A stretch of 20,279 bases of DNA from Aureobasidium sp. EXF-3400 (Eukaryota; Ascomycota; Dothideomycetes; Dothideales; Saccotheciaceae), in the NCBI GenBank assembly GCA_024195585.1, contig SWBL01000563.1:1-20279 (forward strand). The letters run 5' to 3'. Both the position numbers and the translations under genes were made by a program. Positions within the stretch are counted from its first letter, which is position 1; each line of letters begins with the position of its first letter. The notes under the pieces were generated by a model. The model ran no database searches and was not told the origin of the DNA. It saw nothing but the letters and a program-made list of their open reading frames with translations. Shown piece by piece: positions 19,805-20,279 of this stretch.

Positions 19805-20279
19805 GTCTCCAACGATTCTATCTATCAGACACAAAAAGGACAGACGACTTTCGATCTTCGAGAGCTCCGTCCCCTGAGCCCTCGTGTCGGACGCGCCTGC
19901 ATCCGACGTACCCTGGCAGAATCCAGCTTGGCAGGCGGTGAGCTCGAAAAAGCTACTTTCACTTCGGCCCAAAACCTTCTCTTTTTCTTCCACCAACGCT
20001 GTCCGCTAGTCTGCCTATCTCGCAATTCTTGACAGCACGCCTGCAAATATGTTGCAGAAAGCTTGAGAGAAGAACGTTCTATGGCCAACGCTGGTCTGCC
20101 ACGACTTTTGCGCCTCTTGCAACATGCAATAGCTTTTCGGTATGTATCCTCTTTTCCTTCACATCTGCAGCACGGATTTCTATGATGAAACCCATACCAC
20201 ATTCGCAGTTTTCACGCTAGCCGTCGCCTAGAACCTATCTTAGACGGTCGTTGAGCGCAATATCTTCCTTGGATGTCTG
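19805..20279. promoter_or_regulatory. Upstream region of CWH43 to the window edge
   Basis: This holds the 5'UTR and promoter of CWH43 on minus. No TATA box or splice signals stand out. A long minus-strand open frame (20202-19825) has a basic, low-complexity product and no motif, so it is not called. A neighbouring gene may begin beyond the edge. Confidence 0.45.

Noticed and set aside
19825..20202. 125-codon minus-strand open frame before CWH43
   Set aside because: Basic, Arg/Ser/Lys-rich product with no homology that I recognise; it overlaps the likely leader of CWH43 in another frame.
1..20279. tRNA, rRNA, transposon or secondary-metabolite cluster genes
   Set aside because: No tRNA B-box/T-arm pattern, rRNA block, terminal repeats, transposase, PKS or NRPS motifs were recognised on either strand by eye; a tRNAscan and repeat search would be decisive.

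Overview
This window is filamentous ascomycete (Pezizomycotina) nuclear DNA. Introns are 50-84 nt with GT..AG ends and CTAAC/CTGAC branch sites. The genes encode fungal cell-wall proteins, and intergenic regions are long with pyrimidine-rich leaders. The class, perhaps Dothideomycetes or Sordariomycetes, is a guess from protein flavour. I see no rRNA, tRNA, transposon, CRISPR array or biosynthetic cluster.

Layout, left to right. (1) The minus strand from 3982 off the left edge carries the 5' two thirds of FKS1, the catalytic subunit of beta-1,3-glucan synthase. It has one short coding intron and a probable 5'UTR intron. (2) A 2.9 kb gap separates it from (3) a divergent plus-strand GH72 beta-1,3-glucanosyltransferase of the Gel/Gas family with an X8 domain and a GPI signal (6950-8762, four exons). 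(4) Next, on plus, is a 1187-residue secreted mosaic protein with four PAN/Apple-like modules in Ser-rich stalks (9521-13136, two exons). (5) After a 2 kb gap lies a 272-residue secreted protein with a polybasic site and one Apple-like C-terminal module (15221-16039). (6) Convergent to it on minus is CWH43, the GPI-anchor lipid remodelling protein (19804-16602, seven exons, about 949 residues).

Three of the five genes meet in one process. Fks1 makes beta-1,3-glucan, Gel elongates and branches it while held by a GPI anchor, and Cwh43 remodels the lipid of such anchors. The other two encode probable wall or extracellular adhesion or carbohydrate-binding proteins. The window therefore reads as a cell-wall neighbourhood; whether its co-location is conserved cannot be told from here.

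The points most worth checking are: tyrosine in place of the usual phenylalanine at the first position of the Fks1 echinocandin hot spot 1; CWH43, which looks like two genes because an 84-nt intron carries an in-frame TAG; two weak donor sites in the Gel gene, one of them at the catalytic nucleophile codon; internal duplications in the PAN protein; and a strong hairpin between FKS1 and Gel. I found no clearly new multi-gene system.
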